Shown one piece after another: positions 1 to 8,230 of a DNA stretch of 64,000 bases. The first letter of the stretch is position 1. Every line of letters begins with the position of its first letter. The notes under the pieces were generated by a model. The model did not search any database. It saw only the letters and a list, made by a program, of their open reading frames with translations, and was not told the origin of the DNA. Source of the DNA: Hyphomicrobiales bacterium (GTDB lineage: Bacteria > Pseudomonadota > Alphaproteobacteria > Rhizobiales > Rhizobiaceae). The DNA lies in NCBI GenBank assembly GCA_900473745.1, contig UCMW01000007.1, forward strand, positions 124,001 through 188,000, read 5' to 3'. The translations under genes were made by a program, and so were the position numbers.

Positions 1-270
1 TCTGAACTGCCCGTGTTGCGCCTTTCCGGATGCAAGGTCCCGCCAGAACTTTTGATATTCAGGCTTTTCTACCTCGCGCTTCTCAATGAAGATCCGGTGA
101 TGCTGCCCGACGATCTCGCTCAGGCTGTATCCCAGCGCCTGACAGAAATTCTGATTGGCCCCTTTGACCACACCATTCGTGTCAAACCAGATGATGGCAT
201 GCGACTGCGAGATGGCGTTAAAGAACGAGACTTCCTGATTGTCGGTGAACGGAAGGCGAAACATCGTCAT
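1..270 (-). CDS. PAS-domain methyl-accepting chemotaxis protein (5' part only)
   Basis: The reverse strand opens with MTMFRLPFTDNQEVSFFNAI and stays open to the window edge, so about 90 N-terminal residues are visible. They form a PAS domain of the aerotaxis/chemoreceptor type, with readable stretches SHAIIWFDTNG, NFCQALGYSLSEIVG and HHRIFIEK. In rhizobia this domain commonly heads cytoplasmic or membrane methyl-accepting chemotaxis proteins; the signalling domain that would prove it lies outside the window. The ATG at 270 has GAGG just upstream, which fixes the start. Some PAS-containing histidine kinases begin similarly, so the receptor assignment is an inference and the PAS domain is the firm part. 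Confidence 0.7.
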   Translation of the reverse strand, partial: MTMFRLPFTDNQEVSFFNAISQSHAIIWFDTNGVVKGANQNFCQALGYSLSEIVGQHHRIFIEKREVEKPEYQKFWRDLASGKAQHGQFR

Positions 271-526
271 GATCCTCACGGGTTGATCACATGATTGTTA
301 CTCCCGGCAGGTTAACGTTTTACATCAATACACTCTAAAAAAGACATCTCTCCTGCGGCCGAATGCCTCATTCAGCGCGTTCTCAAAATGTTCCCATCAA
401 ATTAGCGCTCACTTGCATAAGCGCCTGATGTATTTGACAAAAAGCAATTCCGACCAAGGCGTTCCCTACCACCCCATTCTCTAGCGATGCCCATCTGGAA
501 ATAACCCTGAGCGCGCCCTCCGCATT

Positions 527-745
527 TCAGGGGAACCTCTTCCCAGTCATCATTGCGACCAGTTGGTGTCGGTTGCGGATGCCGCTCTGAAAAAGGTTGA
601 TGAGCAGCTTGGCATGCTCTGATGCTTGCTCCGAGTTGGGTTCCAGTTTCTTGAAAACGCATACAGCGTGATGTGCACGCTCAAGCATTGCGAGGTCCTC
701 TGGGCGGAGCGGCGGTTCAACATTCTTCGCGACATCATCGATCAT
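527..745 (-). CDS. small hypothetical protein
   Basis: A 72-residue reading frame rich in charged and helical residues (VAKNVEPPLRPEDLAMLERA; HAKLLINLFQSGI). The composition looks like real protein, whereas the overlapping frames on both strands look like shadows. There is no signal peptide, membrane segment or recognisable motif. No strong Shine-Dalgarno precedes the ATG. It lies alone between the divergent chemoreceptor and dmeR, with non-coding DNA on both sides. I do not recognise the family. Confidence 0.45.
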   Translation of the reverse strand: MIDDVAKNVEPPLRPEDLAMLERAHHAVCVFKKLEPNSEQASEHAKLLINLFQSGIRNRHQLVAMMTGKRFP

Positions 746-936
746 GGCGGCAAATTAGTGCGCCACTCCCGATTGGCAATGTCGCCCTTGGTCGGTTTCT
801 GGAGGTGATCAGTGTCCTCAGGCAAGACGGGCATTTGGCCAAGCAAAATCATTTGGCCAACGATGCCGCTGAGGTCTGCTCATACGCGTTTCCGTGAGAT
901 ATCCCTTAAAGTGGGAGGCTTGCTGAAGTCAGGAAA

Positions 937-953
937 ATAGGGTAGCCCCCTAT
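937..953 (+). promoter_or_regulatory. candidate RcnR/CsoR-type operator in front of dmeR
   Basis: The sequence ATAGGGTAGCCCCCTAT has AT-rich outer arms (ATAGGG/CCCTAT) around a C-tract and ends 3 bases before the dmeR start codon. Operators of the RcnR/FrmR family are typically a G/C tract flanked by inverted AT-containing arms, so the site fits autoregulation by the product of the next gene. The position implies the repressor would cover the ribosome binding region. The assignment is by resemblance only. Confidence 0.5.
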
Positions 954-956
954 GTT

Positions 957-1235
957 ATGAGCCATATAAACAAGCATAAAGACAAACTGCTCGCCCGCGT
1001 TCGGCGGCTAAAGGGGCAAATCGAAGCTGTGGAGCGGTCTCTCGAAGCGGATGCGCCATGCGGAGAGGTCCTGAATCTCGTGGCCTCCATTCGCGGGGCG
1101 GTGACAGGTCTTACCGGGGAACTGATCGAAGATCACATCCGGGAACATGTTTCGAACCCGCAGACCGATCCCGATCAGGCGCGAGCACAGGGCACGGCAG
1201 AACTCATTGATGCCATCAGGACCTATCTGAAATGA
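957..1235 (+). CDS. dmeR: RcnR/CsoR-family metal-sensing repressor DmeR
   Basis: A 92-residue all-helical repressor of the CsoR/RcnR/FrmR family. The sequence shows the family pattern: N-terminal His near the start (MSHINKHKDKLLARV), RLKGQIEAVERSLE, a central Cys (APCGEVLN), then VASIRGAVTGL and EDHIREHV. These match the helices and metal-ligand Cys/His positions of nickel/cobalt sensors. In rhizobia DmeR represses its own operon with the efflux gene dmeF until Ni or Co binds. Its stop overlaps the dmeF start by 4 bases (ATGA), so the two are translationally coupled. The start at 957 follows directly on the candidate operator. Assignment to formaldehyde-sensing FrmR is less likely because the partner is a metal exporter. 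Confidence 0.85.
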   Translation: MSHINKHKDKLLARVRRLKGQIEAVERSLEADAPCGEVLNLVASIRGAVTGLTGELIEDHIREHVSNPQTDPDQARAQGTAELIDAIRTYLK

Positions 1236-2191
1236 CCACGAGCACGCGACTTCAATCTCCTCACGACCATGTCTTCCTTGGCGACAATCACGCACGCAAT
1301 GAGCGCCGTACCTGGCTCGTGATTGTGATTACCGCGACTATGATGGTGATCGAGATCGCTGCCGGCTCGGTGTACGGCTCGATGGCGCTGGTGGCTGACG
1401 GCTGGCACATGTCAACCCACGCGGCCGCGATGTTGATTGCAGCCCTTGCCTACATGTTCGCGCGGAAGAATGCCCGCAACCCCCGTTTCACTTTTGGCAC
1501 AGGCAAGCTCGGTGACCTTGCGGCGTTCGGAAGTGCTGTGGTCCTGGCGCTGATTGCTCTGTTGATCGGCTGGGAGAGTTTGATGCGCCTCTACAGTCCT
1601 GTGGCAATCGATTTCCCGCAGGCGATCACGGTGGCGGTGGTTGGCCTTGGCGTGAACCTGCTCTGTGCATGGCTTCTGCGCGACGATCACACGCATCACC
1701 ACCACGGACATGACCACCGTCACGCCCACGATCATGACGACGACCGCCATGTGCACCATCATCCCGCTGCCACCGACAACAATCTCCGTGCTGCCTATCT
1801 TCACGTCCTCGCGGACGCTTTGACGTCCGTCCTTGCCATCGCGGCACTCATTCTCGGAAGCCTCTACGGCTGGAACTGGATGGACCCAGCGATGGGTATC
1901 GTCGGAGGACTGGTTATTGCGCGCTGGTCGTGGGGGTTGATGCGGGATACGGGCGCGGTCCTGCTTGACTACCTCCCGCCGCATGAGGACCTGCCACAAG
2001 AGATCCGGGACATCATTGAAGGCGATGGTGACGAAATTGTCGATCTTCATGTTTGGCAGCTTGGCCCGGGACATCATGGCGCCATCGTCTCCGTCAGGTC
2101 CCCGGCACCGCTCACCGTCGCCGCTTACAAAGCCAAGCTGTCAGCTATTCACGATCTCTCCCATGTCACGATCGAAGTTCAGGCGGCTTAA
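1232..2191 (+). CDS. dmeF: cation diffusion facilitator, Ni/Co efflux protein DmeF
   Basis: A 319-residue inner-membrane CDF antiporter with six predicted membrane segments. The first metal half-site is DGWHMSTH in TM2 (family HxxxD/DxxxH-type site) and the second is HVLADALTSV in TM5. Between TM4 and TM5 lies a His/Asp-rich loop of about 35 residues (residues 150-180, runs such as HTHHHHGHDHRH), the usual metal-gathering loop. The C-terminal cytoplasmic domain has DLHVWQLGPGHH and DLSHVTIEVQ, typical of CDF dimerisation domains. The family exports divalent metals in exchange for protons. Pairing with an RcnR-type repressor supports Ni/Co as substrates, as in the Rhizobium dmeRF system; Zn or Cd cannot be excluded from sequence. 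Confidence 0.88.
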   Translation: MTTSTRLQSPHDHVFLGDNHARNERRTWLVIVITATMMVIEIAAGSVYGSMALVADGWHMSTHAAAMLIAALAYMFARKNARNPRFTFGTGKLGDLAAFGSAVVLALIALLIGWESLMRLYSPVAIDFPQAITVAVVGLGVNLLCAWLLRDDHTHHHHGHDHRHAHDHDDDRHVHHHPAATDNNLRAAYLHVLADALTSVLAIAALILGSLYGWNWMDPAMGIVGGLVIARWSWGLMRDTGAVLLDYLPPHEDLPQEIRDIIEGDGDEIVDLHVWQLGPGHHGAIVSVRSPAPLTVAAYKAKLSAIHDLSHVTIEVQAA

Positions 2192-2230
2192 TCAGGACGC
2201 TCCCGCCAAGCCCCTAGTATCCGCTGAAGA

Positions 2231-2258
2231 GATGCTCGTCCTGCGCTGGACGAGCATC
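2231..2258 (+). terminator. stem-loop after dmeF
   Basis: A perfect 11-bp inverted repeat (GATGCTCGTCC / GGACGAGCATC) with a 6-base loop lies 40 bases after the dmeF stop. No long T-run follows, so it may be an intrinsic terminator or an mRNA-stabilising hairpin. Confidence 0.6.
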
Positions 2259-2512
2259 TAGAAGAAAGAACTCACAGGCGAACGAAAGTTCCGCAGTTCA
2301 CTTCGCGGGTCTCTAAATCCAATTGGTGATGAAGGATTTTTGCCGGTTCGGCAAAAGGCTTCGGCCTATCGTGCGCAGTCCCCTTGCCGACGAAACACGC
2401 GCGAAGTGGCAGTCTCTGAACGTAGCCTACCTTTGCAGACATCAGTCACTACATTATTGTCGGCCATGCAACCGAAGGTGCGCGCCTCGAATCTGTTATT
2501 TGGAGTAGCAAA

Positions 2513-2668
2513 ATGGTGATCTCATTTCTGCGCATCTTGGGAATTTTCCGTTGGAGGGAGCTTTCGTTCGCTGAGGCTCTCGCAAAGCATGGGTTCCGCG
2601 CGGCCAGACTCGGACACGTAAAGGTTCGTGAAAGACCTAGAGATAAACGTTTGCTCCGCCGCTTCTAA
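2513..2668 (+). CDS. possible small basic protein (51 aa)
   Basis: The open frame MVISFLRILGIFRWRELSFA continues to RDKRLLRRF. It is strongly basic, with an N-terminal hydrophobic/aromatic stretch. A GGAG motif 9 bases upstream could serve as ribosome binding site. The 254 bases before it (from the dmeF hairpin) contain no other gene I can support. It precedes an exported protein gene in the same direction. It could be a leader peptide or chance; the family is not recognised. Confidence 0.3.
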   Translation: MVISFLRILGIFRWRELSFAEALAKHGFRAARLGHVKVRERPRDKRLLRRF

Positions 2669-2766
2669 TGATTGGAAAAGCGTTCATCGGTCATTGCAGT
2701 CGCGGCAACGCATCAGGATCCGCCGGCGACGGGAGGAACGTCGGCCGGGATAGCGGAGGGGGCGGA

Positions 2767-3834
2767 ATGAGAATTACTCTTGCGGGTTGGGTGGCTTCGG
2801 TAGTTTTCATGAGCGCGGCATCAACGGCTGCCATCGAGATTTCGATGGAGCATGGAAACGCGACGTCGAAGATTATCGTTACTGGGCCGATTGAACGCGG
2901 TGATGCCAAGCTGTTCAGGGATTTCTGGGACGAGAATGCCTACGACTCGTTCAGGTTCGTGGTATCTCTGGACAGCCCCGGCGGCAGCCTGATGGATGGG
3001 ATAGAGATCGGACAATTTCTAAGGAAGAACGGTGCGCATACCGAAGTTCGGCGATATTCCCCTGCGGTTGAGGGACAGTACTATCGAGAGGAGCTACCCG
3101 GCGCGGAATGCTATTCAGCTTGCGCTCTGGCATTTATGGGCGGGGTTGAGCGAGAAGTCGCTGACGATAGCAAAATCGGCTTCCACCAGTTTTATGGCGG
3201 GAGTAGCACGTCTGCACCGGATGTTATGGAAACCACCCAGTACATCTCGGCTTTCCTTGCTGGCTATCTCCGGGACATGGGCGCGCAACCTCAGCTCTTC
3301 GAGCTTCTGTCCGGCACGTCGCCGAGCAACATGTTCGTGCCAACTGCCGCGCAGCTCTCGGCGCTGAACATTGTGCCTCAGCTAGGATTTCATGGATTCA
3401 AGTTGATGCCGAAAGAGGGTCTGATCGTCGCAACCGCAGTCAATGAACGAAATCCAGACGCCATTGAGAGGCTCTACGAAATCGAAACCCTGTGCTGGAA
3501 CAAGCGACCTATAGTCAATCTCTATGCGGCTAACGGTCAGCAGGGCTTGTCCGCGGAGATGGCGTCTAGTTCGACGACCCACATCGATGGCTTCCGTATT
3601 GACACCGCTTTGGGCAGCTATGAGTACGGAAAAGAGAGCATCCGGCTCTATCCGAACCAGAGGCTCTTAGCCTCACTGATCCTAGACCCCAAGGTTGCGA
3701 CGGCTCTGGGTACGGGAAGTGGCGCGGTCGTGGTGAACAGTTTCACCGCCTCGGGAGTGTTTATCAGCGGGCGGATCGAAGCCCCACCCGGCGGAGATCC
3801 AGCTATCCTGGCTAGTTTTCGAGATTGCCTGTGA
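2767..3834 (+). CDS. exported Clp/crotonase-fold protein (COG3904-like)
   Basis: The start at 2767 is chosen over the upstream in-frame ATG (2668) because it has GGAGGGGGCGGA directly in front and begins a clear signal peptide (MRITLAGWVASVVFMSAAST, cleavage near AA). The 355-residue product has the hallmarks of periplasmic proteins related to ClpP/SppA: SLDSPGGSLMDGIEIGQFL at residues 67-85, and CYSACALAFMGG around residues 115-126 carrying the likely nucleophilic Ser117. A conserved IGFHQFY follows. The family is poorly characterised; a serine protease or scaffold role is inferred from the fold. A GTG-start hypothetical gene follows 42 bases later and may be co-transcribed. Confidence 0.65.
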   Translation: MRITLAGWVASVVFMSAASTAAIEISMEHGNATSKIIVTGPIERGDAKLFRDFWDENAYDSFRFVVSLDSPGGSLMDGIEIGQFLRKNGAHTEVRRYSPAVEGQYYREELPGAECYSACALAFMGGVEREVADDSKIGFHQFYGGSSTSAPDVMETTQYISAFLAGYLRDMGAQPQLFELLSGTSPSNMFVPTAAQLSALNIVPQLGFHGFKLMPKEGLIVATAVNERNPDAIERLYEIETLCWNKRPIVNLYAANGQQGLSAEMASSSTTHIDGFRIDTALGSYEYGKESIRLYPNQRLLASLILDPKVATALGTGSGAVVVNSFTASGVFISGRIEAPPGGDPAILASFRDCL

Positions 3835-3876
3835 CGGCGAGTCAGTTGAGATTGGTGGACAGGAGGTAGCTGGACG

Positions 3877-4566
3877 GTGCGAGAGTGGGTCGATACCGAA
3901 ACTAACGAGGATGCCCGTGCGCTCGATCGGAGCATGTGGGACATAGTCGGAAGCGAGCAGCCAGACGGCACTTTCATTGCCAAAGCGGCGGGCCCTGCCC
4001 CCGAAGACAGCGAGTTTTGGTACGCAGCGCTCAATCGCATCAAGGATGATCCTGACCAGCGATACAACATGGCTCGACGCCATCTTCCTTTGCCCGCGGC
4101 ATGGCGCGAAATGGCCCTAGCCTTGAGAATGAAGATACGCCAAGCGCGGAAAACGAGATCTGGATACGAACCGGAACTGAGGCAACTCCACAGTCTCGCA
4201 GCGATGAGCTCGTACGCTGACTACGGCGTGCTGCAGCGCGTTCCATACGCACGCCTTGCCGCGCTGAGCTTGTCCTACGACGTGGTGGGTTGCGACCGCC
4301 TGACTTTGCTTCGCAGCACAGACTGCAAATGGATGCGTGAGTTATGGGGTGAGCCTAGAAGTCACTCGACCGCGGCGGAACTCTACAAAGAAATGCTGGA
4401 GGCAGATGTCCGCAGGATTGAGGCGGACAAAAATGACGAGCAGCGGGAACTGACGGACCGGCTATTCAACCATGAATTCGGAACAACCGCTGACGCAAGC
4501 TCGTCCTCCGCGCCACCACCCCCGAGGAGGCGGCGCGGGATATTAGGTTGGATTTTCGGACGGTGA
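3877..4566 (+). CDS. hypothetical protein with basic C-terminal tail
   Basis: A 229-residue product starting at GTG, with AGGAGG 10 bases upstream. No signal peptide. It contains Trp/Tyr-rich segments (EFWYAALNRIKDDPDQRYNMARRHLPLP, split here by no known motif), a long helical middle and a C-terminus with Ser/Pro low complexity followed by PPPPRRRRGILGWIFGR, which could lie on a membrane or bind acidic partners. It follows the exported Clp-fold gene by 42 bases, suggesting one transcript. Gene order is convergent with the AAA+ protease gene, only 26 bases away. Function not recognised. Confidence 0.6.
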   Translation: MREWVDTETNEDARALDRSMWDIVGSEQPDGTFIAKAAGPAPEDSEFWYAALNRIKDDPDQRYNMARRHLPLPAAWREMALALRMKIRQARKTRSGYEPELRQLHSLAAMSSYADYGVLQRVPYARLAALSLSYDVVGCDRLTLLRSTDCKWMRELWGEPRSHSTAAELYKEMLEADVRRIEADKNDEQRELTDRLFNHEFGTTADASSSSAPPPPRRRRGILGWIFGR

Positions 4567-4592
4567 AGCACTCTGCCCTGGCCGTTCTCCCG

Positions 4593-6506
4593 CTAGCCAG
4601 ATCGTAGCGACCTGCGCGCAGCTTCAGTCTCGCCCTTCAGCGTGTTGAGGACCTCTTCACCGGACAGCTCGAACCCAGCCACCAGTCCATCAACAAGTCT
4701 CTCACACGCTTGACGATGCCTTTCGAGGATTGTGGTTGCCCGCTCGAGCTGCTGCTTGAGGATCTTGTCCACCCTAGCGAGGACACTCGGATCCATCCGA
4801 CTGATATCCACCATTGGCGCATCCCAGATCTCACCGAGGGACGCCAGGCCATCCCCCATTCCATAGGTCCGCTCCAGCAAGATCGCCCTTCGTGTCGCGT
4901 CATAGAGATCCGAACCTCGCCCACCGGCGGCACCATCATCATGACATCCCAAGAGCATCTGTTCGGCCGCCATTCCGGCCAGTCCCATCGCGATCGCATC
5001 GAGATAGTGCTCCTTCGTACGGCGCGCCCAGGGTTGCCTTCCGAACGTTGCCTTTCCCACCGATTGGTCCGACATCGTCAGCAGGATCGTTGGTGAGATT
5101 TCGACGCGAACGAGATCCATGCCAAGCGCAATACCGACCACTGCATGACCAATTTCGTGAACAGCATTCACCCGCAACGTCTCCGGAGGAATGAGCACGG
5201 GGACGGGGATATGATGCAAAACGTCCGCGGCACAGATCGGCCTCCGATGCCTGCGTGCACGGCGTCTAGCGTCGCGAGCGATCCTCTGGATGTCTGCTCC
5301 CGAAGCGCCTCCGCAGGCCTCCGCGAAGGACTTGAGTTCGGTGTCATCAAATCCATCGCGAAGATGCATCCGAAAGATTGCGGTACGCGCGCGCGCGTCA
5401 GGAAGCGGAATCTTGACGTGACGATCAAGACGGCCGGATCGTAGGATGGCGCTGTCGATCTTGTCTGGATGGTTCGTCGCAGCAACAATAACGACCCCTT
5501 CCCGTCCCTCCAGGCCATCCATTTCCTCAAGCAGTCCGGTGATCGCCTTCATATCGTAAGACTCGTTGCTCGAGGTCGTGCCGCCTCTGGAGCCGAAGGC
5601 GTCGATTTCATCGATGAAGAGGATCGAAGGTGCGTTCTTCTTCGCCTCACTGAAGCTTCTTTGCATGGCCTTTAGAAAGTCACCAAGGTGGCCTTTGCCT
5701 TGCCATTTGGCGTAGGATGCAACAACGAGTTCTGCCTTGCAGCTTGCCGCCAGCGCTCGAGCGAAGATGGTCTTACCAGTCCCAGGTGGTCCAGATAGAA
5801 GCACCCCGCGGTCGACCTCGTCCCACGAAATCGTGCCGCCTCGCCAGTCATTGAGGTCGCGCGCAAGATCGAGGCCCCAAACCTTTGCATCACCGTAGCC
5901 CTCCATATCCTCCAAGCGAATCCCGGCGAGTGCATCCTCGGGCTTGCCTTGCGCTGCATGAGGCGTGGGAACGCTTGATGACATCATCCTCTCAACGATC
6001 GTGAGGACACGCGGCATGGGACGGCCCCACGTCATGGCCAGCTTCAACCGCCGCCAGTCGCATGTGATCAGGGCCTCCGCCTGCTTCTCCGTCACGGCGC
6101 TGCCATATGCCCATTGGACCACTCCGCGCGCCTGCCGGACATCGGGAGGCTCCACCTTCACGACGATGTCGAGTGCATGCCGGAGATCGGGCGGGATAGC
6201 GTCATCGGATCGGAAAAAGACGATGGTTCGCTTGTGTTGAAGCATGTCCATCAAAGCTTCAATGTGGTCGTCAGACCGCTTCTCATCGAAGATCTTGACG
6301 AATTCCTGGAAGCGGTAGTCAGTCCTGTTCTCAATGAACATAACAGCAGCTTTCACATAGCTCGTCTTCCGCTCCCAGTTTTCGAGAACGATGCCGACGG
6401 CGAAATGTGGGACGCGTCTGTAAGGGCGGATCGCCTTTGTGATGCTGGCATAAGCAAGGTATTCCGGCAGCGAGAAGCCCTGCCGGTCGCGACGAACGTT
6501 TTTCAT
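4593..6506 (-). CDS. soluble FtsH-like AAA+ ATPase with M41 zinc-protease domain
   Basis: A 637-residue protein. Residues 1-190 are a unique N-terminal region without membrane helices. The AAA+ module has Walker A GPPGTGKT at 239-246, Walker B SILFIDEID at 294-302, and second-region-of-homology RSGRLDRHVKIPLPD from 356. The peptidase domain carries the zinc motif HEIGH at 450-454 and a downstream GRGSDLYDAT that supplies the third ligand in FtsH relatives. FtsH proteins are hexameric ATP-dependent proteases anchored in the membrane; the absence of the usual two N-terminal membrane segments suggests a cytosolic, specialised protease. It is the last gene of a reverse-strand set with a TnsA-like protein (53 bases upstream) and an unknown gene. 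Substrate and role are unknown. Confidence 0.85.
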   Translation of the reverse strand: MKNVRRDRQGFSLPEYLAYASITKAIRPYRRVPHFAVGIVLENWERKTSYVKAAVMFIENRTDYRFQEFVKIFDEKRSDDHIEALMDMLQHKRTIVFFRSDDAIPPDLRHALDIVVKVEPPDVRQARGVVQWAYGSAVTEKQAEALITCDWRRLKLAMTWGRPMPRVLTIVERMMSSSVPTPHAAQGKPEDALAGIRLEDMEGYGDAKVWGLDLARDLNDWRGGTISWDEVDRGVLLSGPPGTGKTIFARALAASCKAELVVASYAKWQGKGHLGDFLKAMQRSFSEAKKNAPSILFIDEIDAFGSRGGTTSSNESYDMKAITGLLEEMDGLEGREGVVIVAATNHPDKIDSAILRSGRLDRHVKIPLPDARARTAIFRMHLRDGFDDTELKSFAEACGGASGADIQRIARDARRRARRHRRPICAADVLHHIPVPVLIPPETLRVNAVHEIGHAVVGIALGMDLVRVEISPTILLTMSDQSVGKATFGRQPWARRTKEHYLDAIAMGLAGMAAEQMLLGCHDDGAAGGRGSDLYDATRRAILLERTYGMGDGLASLGEIWDAPMVDISRMDPSVLARVDKILKQQLERATTILERHRQACERLVDGLVAGFELSGEEVLNTLKGETEAARRSLRSG

Positions 6507-6558
6507 GGTGTAATCCCGAATGGAAGATGATGCGAATGGCGCTTAGTTGCGCGTCACG

Positions 6559-7179
6559 TCATCCACCTATCCGTCGGATTTGCGTGTCAGGGCGGATCAT
6601 CCCACTGTCGAGGTCGAGCTCAAGGTATCCCTGAAGCACGAGTGCGGCCACTGTCGGCATGGGGCGACCTTCGCTGACGGCGGCCATGCATTCAGCGACC
6701 GTTAAAGACCCCATCTCTTCCATGGCCGCCAGAATTCGAATCCGATCACCAAGGGGCGGCCTGTATGCGCCGTACCTCAAGAGATCCTTGGCATTGCGGA
6801 GGCGAAAGCATCCCTCAACTTCCACCATCGCAATAGGGCGATACCTGTACCCCATGGATTCGATGGCGGGCACGACCCAGGATGGAGGCATGGGTTCTTC
6901 ATAACCCACATCGATCAGATAGGTGCCGTTGTCGAAGACTGCCTGGAAATCGATTGTGTGTTCTGTGAAGCCGTCATGACGGCTCACTCTTGGAGCTGCC
7001 CGCCACTCGATCACATGCGGATCGACATCCATCAGACACGCATAGTCCCGCGCATGTTCTGAGCGAAACGTGACAGGACCAACGTTTTTAAGCGTGGCCT
7101 CAGCGTAGAAAATCTTAGGCCGCTTCACTGGGCGAGGAGCACCACTTCTCCACTGGCCAGGATTCGAGACACTCTTCAT
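6559..7179 (-). CDS. TnsA-like endonuclease-fold protein lacking the catalytic lysine
   Basis: A 206-residue protein resembling the N-terminal nuclease domain of Tn7 TnsA. The pattern SEHARDYACLMDVDPHVIEW at 40-59 matches the TnsA segment with its catalytic Glu (E41), and HTIDFQAVFDNGTYLIDVGY at 74-93 matches the strand pair with catalytic Asp (D77). The family's final ExK is replaced by D90-x-G92, so DNA cleavage is doubtful. Residues 125-200 look like a winged-helix module, as in the TnsA C-terminal part. The start has GAGGG 6 bases upstream. It precedes the FtsH-like protease gene and is far from the tnsABC-tniQ operon, so it is a second TnsA relative in the same island. Confidence 0.6.
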   Translation of the reverse strand: MKSVSNPGQWRSGAPRPVKRPKIFYAEATLKNVGPVTFRSEHARDYACLMDVDPHVIEWRAAPRVSRHDGFTEHTIDFQAVFDNGTYLIDVGYEEPMPPSWVVPAIESMGYRYRPIAMVEVEGCFRLRNAKDLLRYGAYRPPLGDRIRILAAMEEMGSLTVAECMAAVSEGRPMPTVAALVLQGYLELDLDSGMIRPDTQIRRIGG

Positions 7180-7384
7180 AGCATCCCTCGTAAACGAAAC
7201 GCAGAACAGGGCGACACCGGACGGATCCGGAGTGCGTCAGCGTATTCGTGTCGAATGATGCGCGGAGCTATTCATGGGCTGGAACAAATACAGAACACGC
7301 AGTACGACGTCAACCCCACTGATCAAAAGATCCCGGAAGCTGACGGCCATCGACCGATACCGCATGCCTCACTCCGGTATCGGC

Positions 7385-8086
7385 TCAAGGATGAACCCGC
7401 CAGAAGTCGGCGCTGTAGTTGTTCAGGCCGCCGCGGCTATCCTCCCTTATCTTGAAGGTATCCGGGATCTGTGCGCCGTCACCACCGTCCTTTAAATAGT
7501 CTCGAACCGAACTCACAGCGAGCATCCGAAGATATTCGTATGTTCTGGCGAGGTTGTCCTGTCGCTCCTGCTCGAGTTTCGCCTTGCTAGGCTTTCGCGC
7601 GGTGGTCGAGAGACGCGACAGCGGATCTGGGCGCACGGAATGGTGAAACGTGATGCTTCCGAGATTCCAGGAGTCGTCAGCGGCTGCGCGCCATCTATAC
7701 GGCACGCGGATCTGCATGCTCTCGGACAAGCGGTGTGGCCAGAGCATGTCGTCATCAACGTGGAAGAATTGTCCTTCACGTTCCTCCGTTTCCAGACGAC
7801 TTTTCATTCCGCTGACTGCAAATGACAGATCATCGCCTGCCCGCCTCGCCCACGAGCTCTTATCGGCCCGGTTCTTGGCGGATTTGGCTTTCCGAAGATC
7901 TTGGAGTGCACGGTCGAAGGAATTTAGCTTCAAGGAGACATCGCCACCGCAACTCGACAACGGAAGCCCGTACAGAGGCCCCAAAAACTCCGCCATGACC
8001 GCCTCATCGATCAGGCGGTCAAGCGTGCGCGTGTCAATCTGCCTGATCGCCGACTTTTCGCTGTCGGAAAGGTTGATGCGTACCAT
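7385..8086 (-). CDS. hypothetical protein
   Basis: The ATG at 8086 is preferred over the upstream in-frame one at 8113 because GGGAGG lies 8 bases before it. The product has 233 residues beginning MVRINLSDSEKSAIRQIDTR and ending SADFWRVHP. It appears soluble and mixed alpha/beta, with a Lys/Arg-rich central part (LRKAKSAKNRADKSSWARRA) that might bind nucleic acid. It heads the reverse-strand set with the TnsA-like and FtsH-like genes, separated by 205 bases from the next. It diverges from the gene at 8231, so the 144 bases between should hold promoters. No family recognised. Confidence 0.55.
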   Translation of the reverse strand: MVRINLSDSEKSAIRQIDTRTLDRLIDEAVMAEFLGPLYGLPLSSCGGDVSLKLNSFDRALQDLRKAKSAKNRADKSSWARRAGDDLSFAVSGMKSRLETEEREGQFFHVDDDMLWPHRLSESMQIRVPYRWRAAADDSWNLGSITFHHSVRPDPLSRLSTTARKPSKAKLEQERQDNLARTYEYLRMLAVSSVRDYLKDGGDGAQIPDTFKIREDSRGGLNNYSADFWRVHP

Positions 8087-8230
8087 GCGTTGATGCCTCC
8101 CACGTTTCCTCAATGCTGCGCGACGCGCGGGACCCGCGCAAGTTGATTTTTACGGCATTTGCCCCCAAATCTGCCAAGCCGTCATCGAAGGGCCAGCATC
8201 GAGAACGCTCATAAATAGCAAGGGGATACT

